From NCBI GenBank assembly GCA_016713135.1, contig JADJPR010000012.1, positions 1-64,000 of the forward strand: a stretch of 64,000 bases of DNA. Direction: 5' to 3'. The notes beneath the pieces are model-generated. The model was not told the origin of the DNA. It worked only from the letters and a program-made list of their open reading frames with translations, and did no database searches. Numbering within the stretch: the stretch's first letter is position 1; every line of letters starts with the position of its first letter. A program made the translations under genes and the position numbers. The stretch is from Rhodanobacteraceae bacterium. Lineage in GTDB: Bacteria > Pseudomonadota > Gammaproteobacteria > Xanthomonadales > SZUA-5. Shown piece by piece: positions 35,943-46,392 of this stretch.

Positions 35943-36196
35943 TTGAGAAAGAGCGGGGCAGGGGTCAAGGGGCGGGGGAAACACATCTGCGCTCTTGCAC
36001 ACGGCAAAGCGGGTCGCGTCCCGCGACAGAGCCGTCCCCTGCGGCACCGCGTTCGCCCTGCCCCGCTCTTGCCGAGCGCGCAAGGCAGTGCATCTGCGCT
36101 CTTCCGCAAGGAAAAGGGATTTCGCCCCGCGACAGAGCTGACTTGTGCGACATCGCGTTTCCCCTGCCCCCTGACCCCTGACCCGCTCTTGATAAG
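35943..36196. repeat. Tandem-arm palindrome, family D, with internal duplication
   Basis: Begins immediately after the adaptor stop. The left arm is agagcggggcaggggtcaag and gggcggggga. The right arm near 36160-36195 is cccctgccccctgacccctg and acccgctcttg. Between them is a roughly 75-base segment present twice (catctgcgctctt...ccgcgacagagc at about 35983 and 36089). It separates adaptor and pump genes in the operon. Confidence 0.8.
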
Positions 36197-36219
36197 CGCC
36201 CAGGCACCCCGAGCCCGCC

Positions 36220-39200
36220 ATGTCCTTCCTCGAATTCCCCATCAAGCGCTACCCGTTCACGCTGATCGCCTTCCTCGGGCTGATCGCGCTCGGGACTTAC
36301 TCGTTCAACTCGATCGCGCGTTCGGAAGATCCCTATTTCCCGATTCCCGCCTTCGTCATCGCCGCAGTGCTCCCGGGTGGCGATCCGGTGGAGATGGAGC
36401 GCCTGGTTTCAAAGCCGATCGAGGACCGGCTGGCGGAGCTGGATGACGTCAAGCGGATCGATTCGACCAGCGCCGATGGCCTCGCGGTGATCGTCCCCGA
36501 GTTCGTCGCCGGGGTCGACGTCGAGCGCAAGTACGAGGAGATCGTGCGCGAGCTGAATGCGCTGCGCCCGGACCTGCCGGCGGAGATCGTCCAGCTGGAG
36601 ATCAAGAAGGTCAATCCGGGCCTGGTCAACATCGTGCAGATGGCGCTCGTCAGCGAGGACGCGCCCTACGCCGAGCTGGAGGACCACGCACGCGAGCTCA
36701 AGGACATCCTGAAGGCGCTGCCGGGCGTCCGCACCGCCGAGTCCTGGGCCTACCCGGATCGCGAGCTGCGCGTGGCGCTGGACCTGAAGCGCGTGGCCGA
36801 GCTGGGCCTGACGCCGGGCCAGGTGGTCCAGGCGGTGCAGAGCGACAATGCCAACATCCCGGCCGGCAGCATCGACATCGGCCCGCGCAGCTTCGCCCTG
36901 AAGACTTCCGGCGCCTACACCTCGCTGGACCAGGTGCGCGCCACCGTGGTCAGCGCGGTCGAGGGCCGCACGGTGCGCGTGCGCGACGTCGCCGAGGTCA
37001 GCTGGGACACCGCCGAGCAGCGCTATCTCGGCCGCTACTCCGGCCAGCGCGCGGTGTTCGTCACCGCCAACCAGAAGGACGGCATCAACATCTTCGACAT
37101 GCAGGCGCGCATCGATGCGGCGTTGGACCGCTTCGAAGGCGGACTGCCGGCACGCATCAAGCTGGAGCGCGGCTTCCGCCAGAGCGAGAATGTGGGCGCG
37201 CGGCTGGACCGGCTGGGCATGGACTTCGGCATCGCGATTGGCCTGGTGCTGCTGACGCTGCTACCGCTCGGGCTGCGCGCGGCCGGTGTGGTCATGATTT
37301 CGATCCCGCTGTCGCTGGCGATGGGCCTGGCAGGCCTTTACGCGATCGGCTACTCGCTGAACCAGCTGTCGATCGCCGGTTTCGTGGTTGCGCTCGGGTT
37401 GCTGGTCGACGACTCGATCGTGGTGGTCGAGAACATCGCGCGCTTCCTGCGCATGGGTTACAGCCGCGAGCGCGCGGCGATCGAGGCCACCAAGCAGATC
37501 TTCGTCGCGATCCTTGGCTGCACCGGCACGCTGCTGTTCGCCTTCCTGCCGCTGCTGGCGCTGCCGGGCACCGCCGGCCAGTTCATCCGGGTGCTGCCGA
37601 TGGCGGTGGTGCTGACCGTGATCGCCTCGCTGATCGTGGCCCTGACCATCATCCCCTTCCTCGCCAGCCGCATGCTGCCGCGGCATGAATCGGCCGAGGG
37701 CAACTGGCTGCTGCAGGCGGTGATGCGCGGCATCCACCGCTTCTACCGCCCGCTGCTGCACTTCGCGCTGGCGCGGCCGAAGACCACCGTGGCCGCCTCG
37801 CTGGCGCTGTTCGCGGCCTCGCTGACGCTGGTTCCGGTGGTCGGCTTCAGCCTGTTCCCGAAGGCCGACACGCCGCAGTTCCTGATCACCATCACCACGC
37901 CGAACGGCGCCAGCATCGCCGAGACCGACCGCGCGCTGCGCTTCGTCGAGGACGAGCTGAAGCAGCAAGAGGAAATCGAGTTCTGGTTCAGCAACCTCGG
38001 CAAGGGCAACCCGAAGATCTACTACAACATCATCCCGGCCGAGCAGTCGTCCAACCTGGCCGAGGTCTACGCCCAGGTGAAGCACTACGACCCGGACACC
38101 ACGCCGGCCTTCATCGACGGCCTGCGCGCGAAGCTGCGCGAGTACCCGAATGCGCGCATCGTGGTGAAGGAGTTCGAGAACGGCCCGCCGATCGACGCCC
38201 CGATCGCGATCCGCGTCCTCGGCTCCGACCTCGACGTGCTCAAGCGGCTGTCCGCGGAGGTCGAAGGCATCATCAAGGCGGTGCCCGGCTCGCGCGACGT
38301 CGACAACCCGCTGCGGCTGGACCGCACCGACCTCAAGTTGCGCCTGGATGCCGAGAAAGCCGCGCTGCTCGGCGTGCCGAGCGTGGAGTTCGACCGTGCG
38401 GTGCGCCTGGCGGTCAGCGGCGTGGACGCCGGCGACTACCGCGAGACCGACGGCGAGAGCTACGACATCGTGGTGCGCACGCCGATCGACGGGCGGCCGA
38501 CGCTGGAGCAACTGGACCAGGTGCGCGTGCCCTCGCTGAGCGGCGAGATGCTCCCCGCCGGCCAGCTGGCGAAGCTGGAGTTCGACCGCTCGCCGCCGCA
38601 GATCCAGCGCTACAACCGCGAGCGCACGGTGATCGTCTCGGCCTACACCCAGACCGGGTTCAACACCGACAAGGTCACCCAGGCGGTGATCACGCAACTG
38701 CAGGCGATGGACTGGCCGCGCGGCTACCGCTTCGAGGCCGCCGGCGAGGTGGAAAGCCGCGCCGAGAGCTTCGACGGCCTGGGCATCGCCGCGCTGGTGG
38801 CGGTGTTCGGCATCCTCGCGGTGCTGGTGCTGGAGTTCGGCAGCTTCCGCTCCACCCTGATCGTCGCCACCGTGATTCCGCTCGGCGTCACCGGCGGGCT
38901 GGTCGCGCTGTTCCTGTCCGGCTACAGCCTGTCGTTCACCGCGATGATCGGCTTCATCGCGCTGGTCGGCATCGAGATCAAGAACTCGATCCTGCTGGTC
39001 GATTTCACCAACCAGCTGCGCCACGACGGGCTGTCGATCGACGAGGCGGTCGAGCGCGCCGGCGAGGTGCGCTTCCTGCCGATCCTGCTGACCAGCGCGA
39101 CCGCGATCGGCGGCCTGCTGCCGCTGGCGGTGCAGCAGGTGGGCATGTACTCGCCGATGGCCTGGGTGATCATCGGCGGGTTGGTGTCCTCCACCATCCT

Positions 39201-39291
39201 CGCGCGGCTGGTCACGCCGGTGATGTACAAGCTGCTGCCGCCGGTGCTGGAGGAGTGCTGCGAGGGGGCCGCGGTGCCAGCGGCTGCGTGA
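36220..39291 (+). CDS. RND-family efflux pump (AcrB-like inner-membrane transporter)
   Basis: A proton-driven exporter of 1023 aa, normal for the family, with the typical twelve-span, two-porter-domain layout. The N-terminus is MSFLEFPIKRYPFTLIAFLG. The TM4 region VVALGLLVDDSIVVVENIARF carries the Asp pair of proton relay. FFPKADTPQ-like (SLFPKADTPQFLITITTPNG) and VGIEIKNSILLVDFTNQ in the second half are hallmarks. Several features (short N-terminal loop, DDSIVVVENI) suggest the drug/solvent-type branch rather than heavy metal, but substrates are not shown. It is expected to be controlled by the upstream TetR gene. Confidence 0.93.
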   Translation: MSFLEFPIKRYPFTLIAFLGLIALGTYSFNSIARSEDPYFPIPAFVIAAVLPGGDPVEMERLVSKPIEDRLAELDDVKRIDSTSADGLAVIVPEFVAGVDVERKYEEIVRELNALRPDLPAEIVQLEIKKVNPGLVNIVQMALVSEDAPYAELEDHARELKDILKALPGVRTAESWAYPDRELRVALDLKRVAELGLTPGQVVQAVQSDNANIPAGSIDIGPRSFALKTSGAYTSLDQVRATVVSAVEGRTVRVRDVAEVSWDTAEQRYLGRYSGQRAVFVTANQKDGINIFDMQARIDAALDRFEGGLPARIKLERGFRQSENVGARLDRLGMDFGIAIGLVLLTLLPLGLRAAGVVMISIPLSLAMGLAGLYAIGYSLNQLSIAGFVVALGLLVDDSIVVVENIARFLRMGYSRERAAIEATKQIFVAILGCTGTLLFAFLPLLALPGTAGQFIRVLPMAVVLTVIASLIVALTIIPFLASRMLPRHESAEGNWLLQAVMRGIHRFYRPLLHFALARPKTTVAASLALFAASLTLVPVVGFSLFPKADTPQFLITITTPNGASIAETDRALRFVEDELKQQEEIEFWFSNLGKGNPKIYYNIIPAEQSSNLAEVYAQVKHYDPDTTPAFIDGLRAKLREYPNARIVVKEFENGPPIDAPIAIRVLGSDLDVLKRLSAEVEGIIKAVPGSRDVDNPLRLDRTDLKLRLDAEKAALLGVPSVEFDRAVRLAVSGVDAGDYRETDGESYDIVVRTPIDGRPTLEQLDQVRVPSLSGEMLPAGQLAKLEFDRSPPQIQRYNRERTVIVSAYTQTGFNTDKVTQAVITQLQAMDWPRGYRFEAAGEVESRAESFDGLGIAALVAVFGILAVLVLEFGSFRSTLIVATVIPLGVTGGLVALFLSGYSLSFTAMIGFIALVGIEIKNSILLVDFTNQLRHDGLSIDEAVERAGEVRFLPILLTSATAIGGLLPLAVQQVGMYSPMAWVIIGGLVSSTILARLVTPVMYKLLPPVLEECCEGAAVPAAA

Positions 39292-39314
39292 GGGTTCCGT
39301 TCGCCGAAGCAAAC

Positions 39315-39392
39315 TGGAGGGCACGGAAGTGCCGCCTCGGTGCGAAGGAGCGCCTTTGCGTGCCCTCGGGCCCGAGTGCCCTAGCGCCCTCC
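39315..39392. repeat. Tandem-arm palindrome, family B (degenerate)
   Basis: The left arm is ggagggcacggaagtgccg (about 39317-39335). The right arm (39357-39392) is tgcgtgccctcgggcccgag and tgccctagcgccctcc. Fewer units survive than at 839-950. It lies between the RND pump and a small hypothetical gene. Confidence 0.6.
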
Positions 39393-39440
39393 GGACTTAT
39401 CATCTCCAAATCAATGCCTTGTGAATTCTTGGCAAGCGAG

Positions 39441-39538
39441 CCGTAGGCCGGTGTGCGGCCTCAGGCCGTTCACCGGGTACTTGCGGCAAGCACCGGTGAA
39501 CGCGCGGCGCGCGTACACCGGGCTACGCTCCCGGAGCG
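39441..39538. repeat. REP-like imperfect palindrome
   Basis: The left arm gtaggccggtgtgcggcctc, then aggccgttcaccgg, pairs imperfectly with the right arm accggtgaacgcgcggcgcg, then cgtacaccgggctac. The centre is gtacttgcggcaagc. It resembles the GTAGCCCGGTGTACG-type repeats of many proteobacteria and is different from the tandem-arm families. Confidence 0.7.
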
Positions 39539-39571
39539 ACAGGCCGACAGGAATCGCGCTAGGCTGGCGCC

Positions 39572-39883
39572 ATGCGCATCCGTTGCTCCTTTGATGCCGG
39601 TGCGGGAGTTTGCCTTTGGGCAGCGGACGACGACGCGCGCAGCGCCCACGGCTACGCCATCGCCTTCGCCGATTTGTCGCTGAGCGATGATCTGCGCCAG
39701 CGTGGCGAGGCACTATTGGCGCAGTACGACGCCAGCCTGTGCTGGGACGACCCCATTGCACCATCGCCGTGGTCCGATGCCGAGCATCAGGCCTTCGTCC
39801 TCCAGGTGCAGCAATACCTTCACGATCTGCGGCTATATGTCGGCGATCACATGGAGATCATTTATGACATCGGCGCGTGTTGA
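39572..39883 (+). CDS. Small hypothetical protein
   Basis: A soluble, acidic protein of 103 aa with no signal peptide or membrane segment. Its sequence (MRIRCSFDAGAGVCLWAADD, then SLSDDLRQRGEALLAQYDASLCWDDP) shows Trp and Asp-rich patches but no family I recognise. The frame is clean and codon use fits neighbours. It ends one base before an open frame leading to the next secreted protein, so the two may be co-expressed. Function unknown. Confidence 0.6.
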   Translation: MRIRCSFDAGAGVCLWAADDDARSAHGYAIAFADLSLSDDLRQRGEALLAQYDASLCWDDPIAPSPWSDAEHQAFVLQVQQYLHDLRLYVGDHMEIIYDIGAC

Positions 39884-39943
39884 GTGCTCTGGCGCGATGT
39901 GTTCATCATCGATCCGGCCCGCCCGACTCCGAGGAAACCGTGC

Positions 39944-40369
39944 ATGCGCATGCCCATCGCGATCTGCCTGTGGCTGGCCACCGCTCCGGCGATGACGCTG
40001 GCCCAGAGCGGCTGCGGTTACGTCAGTACCAGCACCAAGCCACCGGTGTCCAAGGAGATCTACCCCGCCGCCATCCGCCAGATCGACGGCAAGGACGTGG
40101 ACGGCAGCAAGCGCATCAAGCTGACTCTGGGCGTGCACAAGATCGCGGTGCAGGAACGGATCGCGGACGAGCGCCGCGGCAACACCAAGCTGCGCAAGCT
40201 GGGCAACAAGCAGACCGAGCTGGTCCTCAAGGTGCTGGAAGTGGACGTCAAGGCCGACGGCAACTACCTGATTGGTGCCCAGTTGTACGAAGACCGCATT
40301 GACCCCGCCAAGCCGAATGACTACTGGGAGCCGGTGGTCTGGCGCACCACGCTGGATAGCTGCGGGTAG
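39944..40369 (+). CDS. Secreted hypothetical protein
   Basis: The product is about 141 aa. A signal peptide (MRMPIAICLWLATAPAMTLAQ) leads to a mature part with SGCGYVSTSTKPPVS, KRIKLTLGVHKIAVQERIADERRG and a C-terminal TTLDSCG. The two outer cysteines could form a disulfide. The beta-strand pattern suggests a small beta-sandwich. Start is ATG 39944 or 39950. The family is not recognised. It is preceded by the small gene at 39572 and followed by a family D repeat. Confidence 0.65.
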   Translation: MRMPIAICLWLATAPAMTLAQSGCGYVSTSTKPPVSKEIYPAAIRQIDGKDVDGSKRIKLTLGVHKIAVQERIADERRGNTKLRKLGNKQTELVLKVLEVDVKADGNYLIGAQLYEDRIDPAKPNDYWEPVVWRTTLDSCG

Positions 40370-40375
40370 CGGGGA

Positions 40376-40587
40376 AGCGGCAAAGGCAAGAGCGGGGCAG
40401 GGGGCAGGGGGCAGGGGACCAGGCTGGCGGCATGGTCAGACCACAAGGTGGCGGGGCGTGACGGGCTGGTTTCGAGCTTTGCGCGCCCAACCCCAATTTG
40501 CCTCCATCCCCGCAAGCGCCGCCAAGCATTCCCCCTGCCCCGCTTCTCCACCCCCGCTTCTCCACCCCCGCGTCACCTTCCCCGCCT

Positions 40588-40590
<3 letters not shown>
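40376..40590. repeat. Tandem-arm palindrome, family D
   Basis: The left arm (40376-40420) is gcaaaggcaagagcggggca with three gggggca/ggggcag units. The right arm (about 40530-40590) is ccccctgccccgcttctcca and repeated cccccgcttctcca units. The loop is about 110 bases. It fills the convergent gap before the kinase gene. Confidence 0.85.
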
Positions 40591-42849
<2,259 letters not shown>

Positions 42850-42879
<30 letters not shown>

Positions 42880-43258
42880 CGGCCTGGACCACGCGGTCCA
42901 AGCGCTCGGTCAGGGTCGGGGCGCGGCTGGTTCGATGTTCCGATTGCAGCAGCATGGGCGCCGCGAAGCGGTAACCTCGCCGCGGCACCGCCTCGATCAG
43001 CGGGCGCCCGTCCTCGCTCTCGCCGAGCACGCCGGAGAGCCAGTCGAGGTGTTCGTCGATGCTGTTCCCGTCGAACTGGACCTGAGCGTCCAGGGCGCGC
43101 CGGCTGAGCGGCTGCGGGTGATGCGAGACCAGCGCCACCAGCAGGTCGAAGGTGGCTGCCGCCAGCGGCACCGGCTGGCCGCCGCGCAGCAGCAGCCGCT
43201 GCGCCGTATCCAGGCGCCAGGGACCGAATTCGTACACAGGGCGCACCGTCGCGGGCAT
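42850..43258 (-). CDS. Winged-helix (OmpR-type) DNA-binding domain, probable 5' part of the kinase gene
   Basis: From ATG 43258 the frame reads FGPWRLDTAQRLLLRGGQPV, LAAATFDLLVALVSHHPQPL, then LSRRALDAQVQFDG and IEAVPRRGYRFAAPM, a Trans_reg_C-type winged helix. It then reads TERLDRVVQADALAQVGTG and continues for 900 bases only as a shadow of the kinase frame, with no own stop near the junction. This argues for a frameshift within about 42850-42878 in one long gene rather than two genes. The product would be a DNA-binding protein directly tied to a kinase. A real two-gene overlap cannot be excluded. Confidence 0.7.
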
Positions 43259-43548
43259 CCTGGCTCCGGACCGTCGCCGGAGGGGCGACCGGGTGTCGCG
43301 ACAGTCTAGGCGGTTTTGCCGCGAACGGCCCGGCCGGACGGCAGCTGCGGCCCGGATTGCCGACAGTCCGGGTGAATTTGGGCCCTCTGGCCTGTTTACA
43401 AAATATTCACCAACGGTTAGAACGCGTGTCACTCGCAAACCAAACGCATCAGAGGTTCCCTGGAGAAGCCGCGAGAGACCTCGTCCGGCCAGACCGGAGC
43501 GCGCCCGGGCGCGCAGATTCTTCCCCTAGACCTACCCTGGAGCAGCAA

Positions 43549-46392
43549 ATGAAATTCAAGATCAACAAGCTGGCGATCGGCGTACGCCACGCCCTGATCG
43601 CCGGTTGCACCGTGATGGCCCCGGTCGCGATGCCGGCCCTCGCCCAGAGCAGCGACCCGGCCGTCAAGATGGACAAGGTCGAGGTGACCGGCTCGCGCGT
43701 GCGCCGCGTCGATGCCGAGACCGCGAGCCCGGTGTTCGTCGTCGAGCGCTCGGCGATCGAACGCTCCGGCGCGGTGACCGTGGGCGATTTGATCCAGGAT
43801 ATCCCGGCGATCGCCGGCGCCGCGACCAACCCGTCGGTCAACAACGGCGGCGGCGACGGCGCGACCACCGTGTCGCTGCGCGGCCTGGGCGAAGACCGCA
43901 CGCTGCTGCTGCTCAATGGCCGCCGCCTGGTCACCCAGGACGTCAACTCGATCCCGGTGGCGATGATCGAGCGCATCGAAGTGCTGAAGGACGGCGCCTC
44001 GGCGATCTACGGCTCCGACGCCATCGCCGGCGTGGTCAATTTCATCCTGAAGAAGGATTTCGACGGCGCCGCGTTCAACATGAACTACGGTCTGTCCGAC
44101 CGCGACGACGGCGAGCGCGTCGGCGGATCGGCGGTGTACGGCTTCACCGGGGACCGCGGCAACGCGATGTTCTCGTTCAACTACAACGACCAGAAGGCGG
44201 TACTGGCGCAGGACCGCGACTTCTCGGCCTTCGCCCTGTACCTGTCCTCGGGCGTGGTCAGCCGCGCCGGTTCCTCGTCGACCCCGCGCGGCCGTTACAC
44301 CCTGCCGGGCGACGTGGCCCAGGCCAATGGCCTCGGTTCCTGCGTCGGTGGCAGCGGTGTGGCCAACGTGACCCGCATCGAAGGCCGCACCGGCACCAGC
44401 CCGAGCGACTTCCGCTGCTATGTCGGTGGCGAGACCGACTCCTTCAACTACCAGGGCGTCGGCAACGTCGAACTGACCCCGCAGGAGCGCTACGGCGTTG
44501 CCTTCAGCGGCAACCTCGAGATCGTCGAGGGTGTGAACGCCTACATGGACGTGCACACGCAGAACACCCGTTCCGCCGGCATCATCGCGCCGCTGCCGTT
44601 CTTCTCCGATTTCGACGGCATCGCGCTGGATGCGAACAGCATCTACAACCCCTTCGATGCGACCATCAATGGCCGCTACCGCATCATGGGTCTGGGCAAC
44701 CGCAGCTATAACTACGAGACCGACGTCAAGGAAATCAGCAGCGGCGTCGAGGGCGCTTTCGGCGATACCTCGTGGACTTGGGATGCCGGCTTCACCTACG
44801 GCAAGATCGCGCAGGAAAATCAGGACCAGGGCTACATCGACTACGCCCGCCTGGCCGACGCGCTGGGCCCGTCCTTCATTGATGGCGGCGTGGCCCGCTG
44901 CGGTGCGCCGGGCGCGGTCATCGCCGGCTGCACCCCGATCAACTTCTTCAACCAGCCGGACCCGGCCACCGCCGAGGGTCAGGCGCAGATCGCCGCGCTG
45001 CAGGCGCTGCAACTGCCGGTACGCGACAACACCGACACCTCCCTGAAGAACTTCACGATCAACTTCAGCGGCGATGTCATGGACCTGACCGCCGGCACGA
45101 TGAGCGCCGCCTTCGGCGTCGAACACCGCCGCCAGAGCCTGAAGTTCGCGCCGGATGCGGTCAAGTACATCTCCGACGATCCCTTCGGCTGCGGCATCAG
45201 CTCAGAGAGCTGCGCCGACCCGACCCAGGGCGACACCAAGACCACTGAAGTCTACGGGGAGCTGTACGTCCCGGTGCTCGACAACCTGGCGTTCACGCTG
45301 GGCAGCCGCTGGTCCGACTACGACACCTTCGGCAACACCACCAACAGCAAGCTGGGCGTCGAATGGCGCGCGATCGATGACCTGCTGATCCGTGCGACCT
45401 ACGCCGAGGTGTTCCGCGCCCCGACGATCAACGATCTGTACCAGGGCGCGCGCATCACCAACCCGGTCTACTCGGATCCCTGCAACGGCCAGCCGCTGTC
45501 CTGCGTCGGCCTGCCCAATGTGCCGGGCCAGACCTTCGAACAGGGCCTCGGACAGACCAACGCCCTGCTCGGCGGCAACCCGGACCTCGATCCGGAAACT
45601 GGCGACGTGTTCACCTGGGGCGCGGTGTACTCGCCGTCCTGGCTGCCGGGCGCCTCGGTGGCCGTCGACATCTGGGACGTGCACCTGGAAGACACCATCC
45701 AGACGCTCGGCACCCAGCCGATCCTGAACGTCTGCGCGCAGACCGGCGAACTGTGCAACCTGTTCTCGCGCAATCCGCAGACGGGCGACGTGTTCCTGGT
45801 CAGCGACCTCACGCAGAACGCCGGCATCACCGACACCAATGGCGTCGACATCGGCCTGCGCTACGCCTTCGAGACCGACTACGGCAACTTCCGCGCCAGC
45901 ATCGACAGCACCTACATCGATCGCTACGACGTCGAAGTCATCGCCGCCGGCCTGACCATCGCGCAGCAGCAGAACGCCGGCACCTTCCTGCCGGCCAGCA
46001 AGGGCGGTCTCGGCAACTACAGCCGCTGGCGTTCGCTGGGTGCGTTGAACTGGAGCCTTGGCGACATCGAAGCGCAGTGGACCACGCGTTATGTCCACGG
46101 CTTCCAGGTCGGCAGCTTCGAAGAGGGCGGCGACTGCGCGGACAACGCCGGCCGCGGCGTGGTGGGCAACGAGGGCTGCGTGTTTACCCGCGGCGCCACG
46201 ACGTACCACAACATCCAGTTCGGCTGGAACCTCACCGAGTGGCACACCAAGCTGCAGCTGGGCATCGACAATGCCTTCGACAAGCAGCCGCCGATCCTGT
46301 ACCAGAACAACTCGCTCAACGGCAACATCGACGAGCGCACGCACGACCCGGTTGGCCGCTACTACTGGGTGGACGTGACCGTCCGCTTCTGA
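43549..46392 (+). CDS. TonB-dependent outer membrane receptor
   Basis: The product is 947 aa. A signal peptide (MKFKINKLAIGVRHALIAG... to LAQSS) is followed by the plug domain: VEVTGSRVRRVDAETASPV, LIQDIPAIAG, VSLRGLGEDRTLLLLNGRR and IERIEVLKDGASAIYGSDAIAGVVN. The barrel ends with the aromatic VTVRF. Such receptors import siderophores, peptides, glycans or other large ligands using TonB energy; the ligand is not shown. The ATG at 43549 follows CTGGAG at good spacing. An AT-rich patch (tgtttacaaaatattc near 43394) is a likely promoter region. It is followed by a strong terminator and a convergent sulfotransferase gene. Confidence 0.95.
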   Translation: MKFKINKLAIGVRHALIAGCTVMAPVAMPALAQSSDPAVKMDKVEVTGSRVRRVDAETASPVFVVERSAIERSGAVTVGDLIQDIPAIAGAATNPSVNNGGGDGATTVSLRGLGEDRTLLLLNGRRLVTQDVNSIPVAMIERIEVLKDGASAIYGSDAIAGVVNFILKKDFDGAAFNMNYGLSDRDDGERVGGSAVYGFTGDRGNAMFSFNYNDQKAVLAQDRDFSAFALYLSSGVVSRAGSSSTPRGRYTLPGDVAQANGLGSCVGGSGVANVTRIEGRTGTSPSDFRCYVGGETDSFNYQGVGNVELTPQERYGVAFSGNLEIVEGVNAYMDVHTQNTRSAGIIAPLPFFSDFDGIALDANSIYNPFDATINGRYRIMGLGNRSYNYETDVKEISSGVEGAFGDTSWTWDAGFTYGKIAQENQDQGYIDYARLADALGPSFIDGGVARCGAPGAVIAGCTPINFFNQPDPATAEGQAQIAALQALQLPVRDNTDTSLKNFTINFSGDVMDLTAGTMSAAFGVEHRRQSLKFAPDAVKYISDDPFGCGISSESCADPTQGDTKTTEVYGELYVPVLDNLAFTLGSRWSDYDTFGNTTNSKLGVEWRAIDDLLIRATYAEVFRAPTINDLYQGARITNPVYSDPCNGQPLSCVGLPNVPGQTFEQGLGQTNALLGGNPDLDPETGDVFTWGAVYSPSWLPGASVAVDIWDVHLEDTIQTLGTQPILNVCAQTGELCNLFSRNPQTGDVFLVSDLTQNAGITDTNGVDIGLRYAFETDYGNFRASIDSTYIDRYDVEVIAAGLTIAQQQNAGTFLPASKGGLGNYSRWRSLGALNWSLGDIEAQWTTRYVHGFQVGSFEEGGDCADNAGRGVVGNEGCVFTRGATTYHNIQFGWNLTEWHTKLQLGIDNAFDKQPPILYQNNSLNGNIDERTHDPVGRYYWVDVTVRF

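Noticed and set aside
37261..39324. Minus-strand open frame of 687 codons opposite the RND pump
   Set aside because: A shadow of a clearly recognised RND transporter.
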